From NCBI RefSeq assembly GCF_042431545.1, contig NZ_JBHLYX010000002.1: DNA of 64,000 bases. One strand, written 5' to 3'. The notes beneath the pieces are model-generated. The model did not search any database, had not been told where the DNA came from, and was given only the letters and a program-made list of their open reading frames with translations. This DNA comes from Pseudoalteromonas xiamenensis. Lineage in GTDB: Bacteria; Pseudomonadota; Gammaproteobacteria; Enterobacterales; Alteromonadaceae. Shown one piece after another: positions 23,077-33,194 of the stretch (position 1 is the stretch's first letter; each line of letters starts with the position of its first letter). Made by a program: the position numbers and the translations under genes.

Positions 23077-25650
23077 ATGAGAATCGACCGATTTACCAGT
23101 AAATTCCAACAAGCGCTTTCAGATGCGCAATCATTGGCGTTAGGCCGCGACCACCAGTTCATCGAACCTGTTCATTTAATGTATGCGTTATTACAACAAT
23201 CCGGTTCAAGTGTCCGTATGCTGTTGGCGCAGGCAGGAATAAAAGCCGAAGAAGTAAACACCAAGGTTTCTCAAGCCATTGAAAAGCTTTTCAAAGTGCA
23301 AGGTTTCGGGGGCGATGTTCAACTGTCTAATCAGCTTATTTCGCTCATTAACTTGTGCGACAAGTATTCTCAACAGCGTGATGATAAATACATATCGAGT
23401 GAGCTTTTTGTGTTTGCAGCATGTGAAGACAAAGGCACGCTTGGTGATATTTTCCGCTCACTTGGTATTACTCAAGACAAAATTGACAAAGCAATTAACG
23501 CAATGCGTGGGGGTCAGAAGGTCAACGATCCAAACGCTGAAGAAGCTAGACAAGCACTCGAAAAGTTTACAGTCGACCTAACAGAGCGGGCAATTCAAGG
23601 TAAACTTGACCCTGTAATCGGCCGTGATGACGAAATTCGTCGTACAATCCAAGTATTACAACGTCGTACTAAAAATAACCCTGTGCTGATTGGCGAACCC
23701 GGTGTCGGTAAAACGGCCATTGTGGAAGGTCTTGCACAACGTATCGTGAACGGAGAAGTTCCTGAAGGTTTGAAAAATAAGCGTGTTTTGTCGCTTGATT
23801 TAGGTGCTTTGGTTGCGGGTGCAAAATACCGAGGTGAATTTGAAGAGCGTCTAAAAGCGGTACTCAATGAATTGGCCAAAGAAGAAGGTCAAGTTATTCT
23901 GTTTATTGATGAAATTCATACGATGGTGGGAGCTGGAAAAACAGATGGAGCGATGGACGCGGGCAATATGCTGAAACCAGCATTAGCACGTGGTGAGCTG
24001 CATTGTGTGGGCGCGACGACACTGGATGAGTACCGTCAATATATTGAAAAAGACGCCGCTCTAGAAAGGCGTTTCCAAAAAGTGTTTGTAAGCGAACCAA
24101 CAGTAGAAGACACGATTGCGATTTTACGTGGCTTGAAAGAGCGTTATGAGCTCCATCATTCTGTGCAAATTACCGACCCTGCCATCGTAGCAGCAGCACA
24201 TTTGTCACATCGTTATATTTCAGATCGCCAATTACCCGATAAGGCCATTGACCTAATTGACGAAGCGGGATCATCTATTCGTCTGCAAATTGATTCAAAG
24301 CCAGAACCACTCGACAAGTTGGGTCGCCGTATCATTCAGTTAAAACTTGAAGATAATGCGCTGGCCAAGGAAAAAGATGAAGCCAGTCGCAAACGCCGCG
24401 ACGAAATGCAAACGCTGATTGCAGAGTTGGAAAGCGAGTACAAAGAGCTCGACGAAGTATGGAACGCAGAAAAAGCGTCGCTACAAGGCACTCAAACGAT
24501 TAAAGCTGAACTTGAGCAAGCGCGCCTTGATCTTGAGGTTGCACGTCGTGCGAGCGATTTGCAACGCATGTCTGAGCTTCAATATGGACGTATTCCTGAA
24601 CTAGAACGTAAATTAGACTTGGCCTCTCAAGCTGAAATGCAAGAGATGAGTTTATTGCGCAATCAAGTTACAGAAGACGAAATTGCTGAGATCTTATCAC
24701 GTTGGACGGGGATTCCAGTATCAAAAATGCTCCAAGGCGAGCGAGAGAAGCTACTTCAAATGGAAGATGAGCTTCATAAAAAGGTCATTGGCCAACACGA
24801 AGCAGTGGTTGCGGTTGCAAATGCGATTCGCCGCTCACGTGCTGGGCTTGCCGATCCTAACAGACCGATTGGTTCCTTTTTATTCTTAGGTCCAACAGGG
24901 GTGGGTAAGACTGAGCTGACTAAAGCATTAGCGAACTTCATGTTTGATACTGAAGATGCAATGGTACGCATAGATATGTCTGAGTTTATGGAAAAACATT
25001 CCGTTGCTCGTTTAGTTGGTGCGCCTCCAGGTTATGTAGGTTATGAAGAAGGCGGCTATTTGACAGAAGCTGTTCGAAGACGTCCATATTCAGTTGTATT
25101 ACTTGATGAAGTAGAAAAGGCACATCCTGATGTGTTCAACATTCTACTGCAGGTGCTTGACGACGGACGTTTAACCGATGGTCAAGGCCGCACTGTGGAT
25201 TTCAAAAACACGGTCATCATTATGACGTCAAACTTGGGGTCCGATATTATCCAAGAACAAGCGCAAAGTAATGATTATGCGACGCTCAAAGAAAAAGTTA
25301 TGAGTGTCCTAACTACGCAGTTCAGACCGGAATTCATCAACCGGATTGATGAAACGGTGGTGTTCCATCCACTCGTCACGGAACACATAAAGCATATTGC
25401 CAGCATACAATTAGCGCGTCTTGAAAAACGATTAACAGAGAAGGGATATCGTTTCGAATTAAGTGAGGCGGCACTTGAGAAAATTGCAGCAAATGGATTT
25501 GATCCAGTATTTGGGGCAAGACCATTAAAACGAGCGGTACAGCAGTATGTTGAAAACCCGCTTGCACAACGATTATTGGCTGGAGACTTTGTGCCGGGCG
25601 ACAGCATCAAAGTAGACGTTGAAGGGGACGATTTTGTCTTCAAAGTGTAA
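23077..25650 (+). CDS. clpB: ATP-dependent disaggregase ClpB
   Basis: Hsp104-type AAA+ chaperone that pulls proteins out of aggregates with DnaK. 857 residues: ClpN domain (about 1-145), AAA-1 with Walker A GEPGVGKTA (about 206-214) and Walker B ILFIDEIH, coiled-coil middle domain (about 405-525), AAA-2 with Walker A GPTGVGKTEL and Walker B VVLLDEVEKAH, and a C-terminal D2-small domain. Full length is typical. It has its own heat-shock promoter and terminator. Confidence 0.98.
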   Translation: MRIDRFTSKFQQALSDAQSLALGRDHQFIEPVHLMYALLQQSGSSVRMLLAQAGIKAEEVNTKVSQAIEKLFKVQGFGGDVQLSNQLISLINLCDKYSQQRDDKYISSELFVFAACEDKGTLGDIFRSLGITQDKIDKAINAMRGGQKVNDPNAEEARQALEKFTVDLTERAIQGKLDPVIGRDDEIRRTIQVLQRRTKNNPVLIGEPGVGKTAIVEGLAQRIVNGEVPEGLKNKRVLSLDLGALVAGAKYRGEFEERLKAVLNELAKEEGQVILFIDEIHTMVGAGKTDGAMDAGNMLKPALARGELHCVGATTLDEYRQYIEKDAALERRFQKVFVSEPTVEDTIAILRGLKERYELHHSVQITDPAIVAAAHLSHRYISDRQLPDKAIDLIDEAGSSIRLQIDSKPEPLDKLGRRIIQLKLEDNALAKEKDEASRKRRDEMQTLIAELESEYKELDEVWNAEKASLQGTQTIKAELEQARLDLEVARRASDLQRMSELQYGRIPELERKLDLASQAEMQEMSLLRNQVTEDEIAEILSRWTGIPVSKMLQGEREKLLQMEDELHKKVIGQHEAVVAVANAIRRSRAGLADPNRPIGSFLFLGPTGVGKTELTKALANFMFDTEDAMVRIDMSEFMEKHSVARLVGAPPGYVGYEEGGYLTEAVRRRPYSVVLLDEVEKAHPDVFNILLQVLDDGRLTDGQGRTVDFKNTVIIMTSNLGSDIIQEQAQSNDYATLKEKVMSVLTTQFRPEFINRIDETVVFHPLVTEHIKHIASIQLARLEKRLTEKGYRFELSEAALEKIAANGFDPVFGARPLKRAVQQYVENPLAQRLLAGDFVPGDSIKVDVEGDDFVFKV

Positions 25651-25664
25651 ATAGTAAAAGACAG

Positions 25665-25697
25665 AAGAAAGGCCTCAAATGAGGCCTTTCTTTTTTC
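25665..25697. terminator. terminator between clpB and the chemoreceptor gene
   Basis: Perfect 10-bp arms GAAAGGCCTC / GAGGCCTTTC (25667-25676 with 25681-25690), followed by six T on the plus strand. It separates convergent genes. Confidence 0.9.
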
Positions 25698-25714
25698 TGA
25701 AATATGGCTTTTTT

Positions 25715-27265
25715 TTACTGCGCCTTAAAGGTCACTAGAAGTCCTTTAATTCTCTCCGCTGACTCTACCAATTGAGCGGCATCTCGTGCGACACCAAAAC
25801 TCAACTCTAAGTTTTCCGCGCTAAACTCACGGATATTATTGATGTTTGAGTTAATGTCGGTGCTGACCACTTGCTGCTGTTCTGCTGCTGCAGAAATTTC
25901 TTGAGCCGAAAGTGCAATTTCGCTTATCTCACGGAAAATATCTTCTAAGTCATTTTGACTGGCTAAACTGCTTTGGGCGCAGCCATCCGCACGAGATTTG
26001 GTGCTTTGCATAACTTCTGACCAGCGGTAAAGCGTATCTTGAATTTCTTTAATTGACGCGTGAATGTGCGTTGTTGCACTTTGCGTGCGGGATGAAAGCG
26101 CACGAACTTCATCAGCAACAACGGCAAAACCACGGCCATGTTCACCGGCACGAGCAGCTTCAATCGCCGCGTTTAATGCTAATAAATTGGTTTGTTCAGC
26201 AATGCCTTCTATTTCACTCATGACCTGACCAATCTTGTCGGCTTCAGTCGCAAGGGATGACGCCGTTTGTGCAGCTTCATCTACTTGGCTGGCGAGACTG
26301 GTCACCATGCTGGTGTTTTCCGTCATGCTGGTACGGATAGTTTCGCAGCTTGCTTGGGTATTGTTCACTTTATCTGCCGTTCGAGCGGTATTTTCTGAAA
26401 TATCGCCGATAGTCGCACTCATTTGAGCCATCGCAGTGGCGATGTCCTGTAAACGTAAACCTTGAGCTTCAATGCCTTTTTCGGTTTGGCTCGATTGCTT
26501 ATCCAGATTTACCGCAATATCTTTGAAAGTGACGGTTGAGTCTTTCACTCGCCCTAATACCGTACGTAACTTTGCATTCAACATGCCGATATTAAATTCT
26601 GCGATGCTAAATGGGTGTGTTCCGCAATAAACATAGCGGGATACGGAATCAAATTCAGCTTGTTGGTCAGAGAGTTTATTTGGTGTAACGACGAGTTCTT
26701 CATAATTGCAGGCAATAATTGCCGCTATCATTGCAAGGACGATGAAGGCAGAAAGCGCTGTGCCGAAGTAAGCCGACGCGGCCACGGCGACTACCGTTGA
26801 AATAAGAGATAGCCAAGTGCGTAAGTTACGCTTTTCACGCCAACTGGAAAGCGATTTACCCGAATTAATCTTTTCGTAGATCAGCTGTGCGCGTCTTTTC
26901 ATTTCGTCAGTGGGTTTGACTCGTACAGATTGATAGCCGACTAGTTGGCCTCGCTCAAAAATGGGGGTAACAAAGGCATCTACCCAATAATAGCGTCCAT
27001 CTTTACAACGGTTTTTGACGACACCACGCCAAGAATGTCCTGCTTTAAGCTTTTCCCAAAGTTCCTTGAACGCCGCTTTAGGCATGTCAGGATGGCGAAC
27101 GATATTGTGATTCTTTCCAATGAGTTCTTCTTTGCTGTAACCTGCAATTTTGCAAAAAGCGTCGTTTGCATACGTTGTAACACCGCGTAAGTCGGTGGTA
27201 GACACAAGCTCTTGATCGGAAGGATACGTCACTTCTTGGTCTATAATATTTTGTCCACGACGCAT
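25715..27265 (-). CDS. PAS-domain methyl-accepting chemotaxis protein (Aer-like)
   Basis: Energy or redox taxis receptor. 516 residues: N-terminal PAS domain (about 15-115; TYANDAFCKIAGYSKEELIGKNHNIVRHPDMP is typical of Aer), two closely spaced membrane segments (about 150-190), and the cytoplasmic signalling domain (about 250-516). The signalling domain contains the hairpin-tip block EQTNLLALNAAIEAARAGE. There is no periplasmic ligand domain, as expected for Aer, and FAD binding is likely. It is a lone gene without cheA/cheW neighbours. Confidence 0.92.
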   Translation of the reverse strand: MRRGQNIIDQEVTYPSDQELVSTTDLRGVTTYANDAFCKIAGYSKEELIGKNHNIVRHPDMPKAAFKELWEKLKAGHSWRGVVKNRCKDGRYYWVDAFVTPIFERGQLVGYQSVRVKPTDEMKRRAQLIYEKINSGKSLSSWREKRNLRTWLSLISTVVAVAASAYFGTALSAFIVLAMIAAIIACNYEELVVTPNKLSDQQAEFDSVSRYVYCGTHPFSIAEFNIGMLNAKLRTVLGRVKDSTVTFKDIAVNLDKQSSQTEKGIEAQGLRLQDIATAMAQMSATIGDISENTARTADKVNNTQASCETIRTSMTENTSMVTSLASQVDEAAQTASSLATEADKIGQVMSEIEGIAEQTNLLALNAAIEAARAGEHGRGFAVVADEVRALSSRTQSATTHIHASIKEIQDTLYRWSEVMQSTKSRADGCAQSSLASQNDLEDIFREISEIALSAQEISAAAEQQQVVSTDINSNINNIREFSAENLELSFGVARDAAQLVESAERIKGLLVTFKAQ

Positions 27266-27343
27266 ACAAATCCTTAATTTACTGATTTTAATTGTGTTAG
27301 ATTATAGCCATTCAAAGAAGTGTCATAAAGTATCTTATTCGCC

Positions 27344-28291
27344 ATGAATGCTCATAAATACGGAATTTTCGATTTTGGCTCAGCCGAAATGATTAGATGT
27401 CAGCCGATCTTGTTGCCTCCAATTCAAAATGGATTCATTCGATTACGGATGATCAGTGCTTCTATTAATCCCATTGATGTCAAAACTCGGGCAGGTCTCG
27501 GGTTTGTTGCTGCAAGCAAGCGTCCAAATGAGTTTCTTAGTCTTGGCTATGATGTGTATGGCGAAATTGTCGATGCCAGCGAAGAGGCAAAGTCTTTAAT
27601 TGGAAAATGTGTCTTTGGCATGACTGGATTTCCTAACTCGCCTGGAACCTATGCCGATGTTTTGGACGTGCCACTTGAAGACGTATTTATTTTGCCCGAG
27701 GTGAAACAGGATGTTGCGCTAGGCGGTCTTAGTTTAGCCGGACTAACCGCAATGCAAGCATTACAGCGATTGCCGACTCACTTGCCGTTATATGTTAGTG
27801 CGCCAACGGGGGGCGTAGGGCACCTTGCAATCCAAATTGCCCAAATACTTGGATATAACGTAATCGCTGTAACAAGACGCCCTGACAATCCAATGTTGTC
27901 ACAACTTTCGGCACGTTTGGGATTTGATGTTATCTCCTTCGATACGTTTTTTGCTGAACAACGACAGGGATCATTGTTGGACCTCGTCGGAGGTGAAGTA
28001 GCGAAACAATGTTTAGATACATTGCAAGAGGGCAGTATTATCGTGACTGTACCGACAATCACGAAGGATATGATCTGTTTTCATGCTCAATCGCGAAATA
28101 TTGAAGCAGAAGGTGTTGTTGTGCAGAAAAATGCGTCGCAATTGGCCTGTTTATACGATTGGTACGCAAAAGGGGAGTTAACACTTCACATTGCTGAACG
28201 CTTTTTGTTACAAGACGTAAATTTGGGCCATCAAATGATGGAATCGGGCGACTACAGTGGTAAATTATTAATCGTAGCTAACCACTTGTAA
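27344..28291 (+). CDS. quinone-oxidoreductase-like MDR family protein
   Basis: 315 residues of the medium-chain dehydrogenase/reductase superfamily. GroES-like N-terminal domain (about 10-110; INPIDVKTRAG is the family hallmark) and NAD(P)-binding Rossmann domain with APTGGVGHLAIQIAQ (around residues 150-165). No structural zinc cysteine cluster is visible, placing it with zeta-crystallin/quinone oxidoreductases. The substrate is unknown. The ATG at 27344 lacks a clear ribosome-binding site. It precedes gshA by 57 bases and could be co-transcribed. Confidence 0.85.
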   Translation: MNAHKYGIFDFGSAEMIRCQPILLPPIQNGFIRLRMISASINPIDVKTRAGLGFVAASKRPNEFLSLGYDVYGEIVDASEEAKSLIGKCVFGMTGFPNSPGTYADVLDVPLEDVFILPEVKQDVALGGLSLAGLTAMQALQRLPTHLPLYVSAPTGGVGHLAIQIAQILGYNVIAVTRRPDNPMLSQLSARLGFDVISFDTFFAEQRQGSLLDLVGGEVAKQCLDTLQEGSIIVTVPTITKDMICFHAQSRNIEAEGVVVQKNASQLACLYDWYAKGELTLHIAERFLLQDVNLGHQMMESGDYSGKLLIVANHL

Positions 28292-28348
28292 AAGCAGAAT
28301 GTCGCCCCAATAAAGTGCAGATAGCCATGAGGGCTCGAGGACTTATAT

Positions 28349-29926
28349 TTGACAACTTTGACACTTAGCGATGCGTTAAACGCACTATCGCAACCCGAAT
28401 TTGTAGGTGCCTTATCAGGTATCAAAAGAGGTATCGAACGCGAGGCATTAAGGATTAATCCAGATGGTCGCATAGCCCAAACAGGTCATCCAAAAGGATC
28501 GGGCCATGCGCTGACCAATCCTCATATAACGACAGATTATTCCGAAGCACTCTTGGAGTTTATTACGCCAGTTAGCGTGAACGCCGAAGAGACGCTTGGC
28601 CAACTCAGAGATTTGCAAAAGTTTACGCTTGCACAAATGGGCGATGAAATGCTTTGGCCAATGAGTATGCCTTGCTACATCACATCACAAGAAGACATTG
28701 GACTTGCACAATTTGGTGAGTCAAATATTGGGAAAATGAAAACGTTGTATCGACAAGGTTTAAAAAGTCGTTATGGCAGTATGATGCAAGCGATAGCGGG
28801 TGTTCATTTTAACATGTCGTTTTCCGATACCTTGTGGACATCTCTTGCGAAAATCGAAGGTTATGAAGGTCCTCTGCAAGCATTCATTTCAGACCGATAT
28901 TTAGGGCTTATCCGTAACTTCAAACGCGAACTTTGGCTAATTAGCTATTTGTTTGGTGCATCGCCTTCAATTTGCAAATCGTTTTTACAAGGTCGTGAAA
29001 CGAATTTACCCTTTAATAAAGTAGGAAAAGGTACGCTTTATCTTGAGCATGGTACGGCACTACGACTTGGTAATTTAGGTTATACAAATAGTGCTCAGTC
29101 AAGTTTGAAAGTGACATACAACTCATTGTGCGACTATGTAAAAGGGTTACAGTCTGCTATTCGAACAAAATCTGAATTGTATTCATCCATACCGGATTAT
29201 CGAAGTGAAGAACCAATGCAGTTAAATGGCAATATTCTTCAAATCGAAAACGAGTTCTACTCACCTATCCGCCCCAAGCGCAACACAAAAGCGGGAGAAA
29301 CGCCAACTCAAGCCTTAATGAGAGATGGTATTGAATACATTGAAGTGCGCGCACTTGATGTGAACCCTTTCGTTCAAGAGGGGATCAGCATTGAACAAAT
29401 TCACTTCCTCGATGTATTTTTGACTTATTGTTTGCTAAAAGACTCTCCTGAACTTGAATGGGAAGAACAGCAAGCCACCCAGCGCAATCTTCAATGTGTC
29501 GTCAACGAAGGTCGTGATCAATCAATTCTGCTAGATGATGCCGGAAATCCTGTGTCGCTTAGCGAGTGGGCAACGCGCATTTTCGCTGATTTAGACGTGG
29601 TCGCCAAAGCGCTCGATTCAGCTTATCAATCGTCAGTTTATTCAAAAACAATAGCAACGATGAAAGATTGGGTTGATGACAGTTCACTAACGTATTCAGG
29701 TCGTTTTGTCCAAATGCTCAAAGACAAACAAATGGATGGTGGTGCTATAGCTATTGATTTTGCCAAACAATATAAACAGCAGCAGTTAGCGGGTTTGTAT
29801 TCTGTCTATTCTGAAAAAATGTTAAATGAACTTGCGGACACATCATTTACAAAAGCCAAAGAAATTGAAGAGAATGATGAGAAATCCTTCAAGGCATTTT
29901 TACAGGATTACTTTGAAAAGGCATAA
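28349..29926 (+). CDS. gshA: glutamate-cysteine ligase GshA (TTG start)
   Basis: First step of glutathione synthesis: ATP-dependent joining of glutamate and cysteine. 525 residues of the gammaproteobacterial GshA family, recognised from GIKRGIEREALRINPDG, TTDYSEALLEFITP, GVHFNMSFS and EVRALDVNPF. Translation must begin at TTG (28349): the family N-terminus begins only a few residues after it, no ATG is available before conserved sequence, and CGAGGA is placed seven bases upstream. From memory, E. coli gshA also uses TTG. Confidence 0.96.
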   Translation: MTTLTLSDALNALSQPEFVGALSGIKRGIEREALRINPDGRIAQTGHPKGSGHALTNPHITTDYSEALLEFITPVSVNAEETLGQLRDLQKFTLAQMGDEMLWPMSMPCYITSQEDIGLAQFGESNIGKMKTLYRQGLKSRYGSMMQAIAGVHFNMSFSDTLWTSLAKIEGYEGPLQAFISDRYLGLIRNFKRELWLISYLFGASPSICKSFLQGRETNLPFNKVGKGTLYLEHGTALRLGNLGYTNSAQSSLKVTYNSLCDYVKGLQSAIRTKSELYSSIPDYRSEEPMQLNGNILQIENEFYSPIRPKRNTKAGETPTQALMRDGIEYIEVRALDVNPFVQEGISIEQIHFLDVFLTYCLLKDSPELEWEEQQATQRNLQCVVNEGRDQSILLDDAGNPVSLSEWATRIFADLDVVAKALDSAYQSSVYSKTIATMKDWVDDSSLTYSGRFVQMLKDKQMDGGAIAIDFAKQYKQQQLAGLYSVYSEKMLNELADTSFTKAKEIEENDEKSFKAFLQDYFEKA

Positions 29927-29931
29927 AAAAA

Positions 29932-29951
29932 GTGCAGCCAATTGGCTGCAC
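29932..29951. terminator. hairpin after gshA
   Basis: Perfect GTGCAGCC-AATT-GGCTGCAC stem directly after the gshA stop. The T run (TTTTTTT) is on the minus-strand side, so as an intrinsic terminator it points leftwards into gshA. On the plus strand it may act only as an mRNA-stabilising structure. Confidence 0.55.
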
Positions 29952-30046
29952 AAATATAACTTTCAGGGATGAAACAATGCTAAACTGCTGCATTCATATA
30001 TTCAGACTTCGCCTACTAAAGAAAGTTCATTGAGGAAAGTAAAAAA

Positions 30047-30649
30047 ATGAAAAAAAATTTTTTTCTCCTTCCTTTAGTCGCGCTAATGACAGCGTGTGCT
30101 ACTGCCCCTCCTAAGCAACCTGATGATATTTGTAAGATTTTCGAAGAAAAGCCCGATTGGTACGAAGACGCAAAAGACGCGCAAGAAAAATGGGGTTCAC
30201 CAAAGCATGTTCTAATGAGCATGATGTATCAAGAAAGTTCCTTCAAGCACGACGCCCAACCGCCAATGGAGTACATTCTTTGGGTGATCCCAATTGGTCG
30301 AGCGAGTTCTGCATATGGCTATTCACAAGCTAAAACACCAACGTGGTCGGACTATATTCGAGAATCGGGTAATTCAGGTGCAGACCGTGACGATTTTGAT
30401 GATGCCATTGATTTCATGGCCTGGTTTGTAAACAAAACACATAAAATCAATGGTGTGTCGAAATGGGACGCGTACGCGCAATATCTTAATTACCATGAAG
30501 GGTGGGGAGGATATCGCCGAGGCACTTATAAAAAGAAACAGTGGCTAATGGGGGTTGCGAACCGTGTAAAGCATCGCGCTAGCCGTTATAGTGCCCAATT
30601 AAAGCGTTGTGAAAGCGACTTAGGTAAAAGTTGGTGGGAAATATTTTAA
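30047..30649 (+). CDS. lipoprotein with transglycosylase SLT-like domain
   Basis: 200 residues: lipobox LMTAC with Cys17, then a domain that resembles soluble lytic transglycosylases. Glu63 in MYQESSFK is the likely catalytic acid, followed by SSAYGYSQAKTPTW and YLNYHEGWGGYRRG, which match the GxxGLxQ and YNxG motifs. It probably cleaves peptidoglycan glycan strands at the outer membrane. Short for the family. ATG with GAGGAAAGT upstream. Convergent with the CorC-like gene. Confidence 0.85.
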   Translation: MKKNFFLLPLVALMTACATAPPKQPDDICKIFEEKPDWYEDAKDAQEKWGSPKHVLMSMMYQESSFKHDAQPPMEYILWVIPIGRASSAYGYSQAKTPTWSDYIRESGNSGADRDDFDDAIDFMAWFVNKTHKINGVSKWDAYAQYLNYHEGWGGYRRGTYKKKQWLMGVANRVKHRASRYSAQLKRCESDLGKSWWEIF

Positions 30650-30823
30650 TGTTTTGAGCACGGCGCAGTAGCCCGTGTTCTTATTCATTGTTGTCACTGT
30701 AGCCAAGTCAACCGCTATATCTAGCTCGATTTTCGCAAGCTTTGTACTCGCAAATCGGTGTCACTGTTCTACTTAAGGGTGTACACGTTAAGATAAAATA
30801 ATCACTGATTAAATTTACTCAAT

Positions 30824-30850
30824 AAAAAAGCCGCTTTACGCGGCTTTTTT
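30824..30850. terminator. bidirectional terminator
   Basis: Perfect AAAAAAGCCGC / GCGGCTTTTTT arms (30824-30834 with 30840-30850) between convergent genes. Confidence 0.9.
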
Positions 30851-30864
30851 ATCACCCAAAACAG

Positions 30865-32151
30865 TTAATTACCTGTGGCATTCACTCGATTTAAGGGATG
30901 AATACGCACTAGTTTTATCATGTTTTCTTTAATCTCCAGCACCTCAATAGGGTAGCCCGAGATTTTCAAACTCAGTGCGGAGTCAGGAATGTCTTCCAAA
31001 TACTCTACGATTAGACCGCTTAATGTTTTTGGACCATCGAGAGGAAATTCCCAATTCATTTCTTTGTTTAGATCTCGAACGTTTACACCGCCATCAACCA
31101 ACACTGTGCCATCTTCTTGAACGATGATTTCTTCGCTTGGCGCTTTAGACTGCGTTGTGGTGAAATCTCCAACCACTTCTTCTAGTATGTCCTCTAGCGT
31201 AACAAGACCTTGAATATCGCCATATTCATCTACAACGATACCTATACGTTCCTTGCTTTGTTGGAACTTTAACAATTGCGTGGTAAGCGGCGTACCTTCA
31301 GGAATATAGTAAATTTCACGTACAGCACGAAGCAACGATGATTTATCAAATTGTTCTTTCGACGACATTAGCAGTCTAAATGCATCACGTGCGTGGATAA
31401 AACCAACCGCATCATCAATTTGATCACGATATAAAAGAATACGAGTGTGTTGAGCATGCATTAGTTGTTTCGAAATGTCTTTCCAGTCATCGTTAATGTC
31501 GATAGCGATGATCTCATTTCGCGGCACCATGACGTCTTCAACTTTCATTTGTTCAAGGTCAAGGATAGAAGTCAGCATGTCTTGATGGTGAGTAGGGAAC
31601 AACGCGCTAGATTCCGAAACCACCGTTTTTAACTCTTCTTTGCTTAGACTGTGTTCTTCAATTTGTTCAGGGGTGATACCAAACAAACGTAACATTCCGT
31701 TTGTAATCCAGCTTACCGCCACGACAAAAGGGAATAATATTTTCAGTAAAATCGCAAGCACCACGGAACTTGGGAACGCCACCTTTTCAGGGTAGAGCGC
31801 AGCCAACGTTTTAGGGGTTACTTCCGAGAAAATTAGAATAACAAGGGTAAGTGCGAAAGTTGCAACAACGATACCCGCATCGCCCATTAAGCGCATACCA
31901 ATGACGGTAGCAACGGCCGACGCTCCGATATTAACAAGGTTGTTGCCTATAAGGATCAGACCGATGAGTCTGTCAGGACGGTTTAGAAGTTGATCAACGC
32001 GCTTTGCTGCTTTGTTGTTTTCTTTCACCAAATGTTTTAGTCGATAACGGTTAATTGACATGATGCCGGTTTCTGAGCCGGAAAAGTAACCTGAAATCAA
32101 GATCAAAACGCCAAGGATTATAAATAAGGCGCTCGTCGATATGTCGTCCAA
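30865..32151 (-). CDS. CNNM/CorC-HlyC family membrane protein with CBS domains (YfjD-like)
   Basis: 428 residues: DUF21/CNNM transmembrane domain (about 1-190, with GYFSGSETGIMSINRYRL at the start), a CBS pair (about 205-325; VEDVMVPRNEI and DEYGDIQGLVTLEDILEEVVG), and the CorC_HlyC C-terminal domain (about 345-425). Relatives are magnesium/cobalt efflux or magnesium homeostasis proteins, and the ion here is not shown. It follows the YpjD gene by 72 bases on the same strand and both probably share a promoter. Confidence 0.93.
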   Translation of the reverse strand: MDDISTSALFIILGVLILISGYFSGSETGIMSINRYRLKHLVKENNKAAKRVDQLLNRPDRLIGLILIGNNLVNIGASAVATVIGMRLMGDAGIVVATFALTLVILIFSEVTPKTLAALYPEKVAFPSSVVLAILLKILFPFVVAVSWITNGMLRLFGITPEQIEEHSLSKEELKTVVSESSALFPTHHQDMLTSILDLEQMKVEDVMVPRNEIIAIDINDDWKDISKQLMHAQHTRILLYRDQIDDAVGFIHARDAFRLLMSSKEQFDKSSLLRAVREIYYIPEGTPLTTQLLKFQQSKERIGIVVDEYGDIQGLVTLEDILEEVVGDFTTTQSKAPSEEIIVQEDGTVLVDGGVNVRDLNKEMNWEFPLDGPKTLSGLIVEYLEDIPDSALSLKISGYPIEVLEIKENMIKLVRIHPLNRVNATGN

Positions 32152-32223
32152 AAGAGGATCCCTTTTTTACTAAAGAACGGTTATTAAGCGTTAACGAGAC
32201 ATCAGTGTCAAGTCAAACAGGTC

Positions 32224-33030
32224 CTAAAACTTCAATAAAATCACTTCTTGAATGAATCTGCTGCCAAAGTAGGCAAGTGTGACAATTCCTGACGCTATCA
32301 TGATGGTAATGACCACCGCTTTACCGCGCCAGCCAAGGAAATGGTGTCCAATAGTTACGGTTGAGAAAATCGCCCAAGCAACCAACGAAAGTACTGTTTT
32401 ATGGATAAACTCTCGTGCAAACATACCGTCCAAGAAGACAAATCCAGCCGCTAGAGCGAGAGTTAACAACACCGTTCCTATCGTAAGTAATTGATAAAGT
32501 TGTCTTTCAACTTGCATTAATGGTGGGAGATGGCTTTGCACAATTGCAATATCTCGATTTTTGAGGCGCTTATCAATAAAGTAAAATTGTACAGCATAAA
32601 GAGTAGCAATAATTAGCACGCAATAAGCCAATAAGCTCAATGAAATATGAGTGACCAATCCTACATCGATATTGATGCCGTGCATAATAATGTGATGCGG
32701 GATAAACAAGCTTGCAATCAGTAAAATAGCGGCGAAACCATAAACGACGGGAAGTAATAATGTTGCTGGAAACTTTAATGAGACGGCTGTCACGGAGACG
32801 ACAATTAACCAACAGGTCAGCATTGCGACATTAACAGTACTTAAATCTTGTCCATTCGTTGTAAAAACTGAATTCACCAGAACCAACATGTGAACTAAGA
32901 TAGCTGCGGTGCTTAGTAGTAATGTCTTTTTTTGACTTGGACCTTGTTTATCAAAAAGGCGCGATAGGACGTGACCCGTCGCGAAAGCGTAAAAAATACT
33001 GGCAAGGATAGAGAGGCTTATAACAAGCAT
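32224..33030 (-). CDS. cytochrome c assembly-type inner membrane protein (YpjD/CcsA)
   Basis: 268 residues with about eight predicted membrane helices. Belongs to the CcsA/CcmF-like cytochrome_c_asm family as the short YpjD form. The His-containing segments VTHISLSLLAYCVL and IHKTVLSLVAWAIF, and the late GHHFLGWRGK, match heme-handling family positions. The role is not established; YpjD is widely found between ffh and the CorC-like gene, as here. Divergent from ffh. Confidence 0.92.
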   Translation of the reverse strand: MLVISLSILASIFYAFATGHVLSRLFDKQGPSQKKTLLLSTAAILVHMLVLVNSVFTTNGQDLSTVNVAMLTCWLIVVSVTAVSLKFPATLLLPVVYGFAAILLIASLFIPHHIIMHGINIDVGLVTHISLSLLAYCVLIIATLYAVQFYFIDKRLKNRDIAIVQSHLPPLMQVERQLYQLLTIGTVLLTLALAAGFVFLDGMFAREFIHKTVLSLVAWAIFSTVTIGHHFLGWRGKAVVITIMIASGIVTLAYFGSRFIQEVILLKF

Positions 33031-33194
33031 GTGGCTGAATCGCTTTTTTGAAGTTTCCTTTTCAGGCTATTGTATTTTAAGCACACAAAAAAGCCTAGGG
33101 CTAATAAAAAGAAACTTATCCAAACATTGATACTGTATTATCCGCCACCATATCAGTATAATCGCGGCCATTAACGAATATTTGGAACTTTTGC

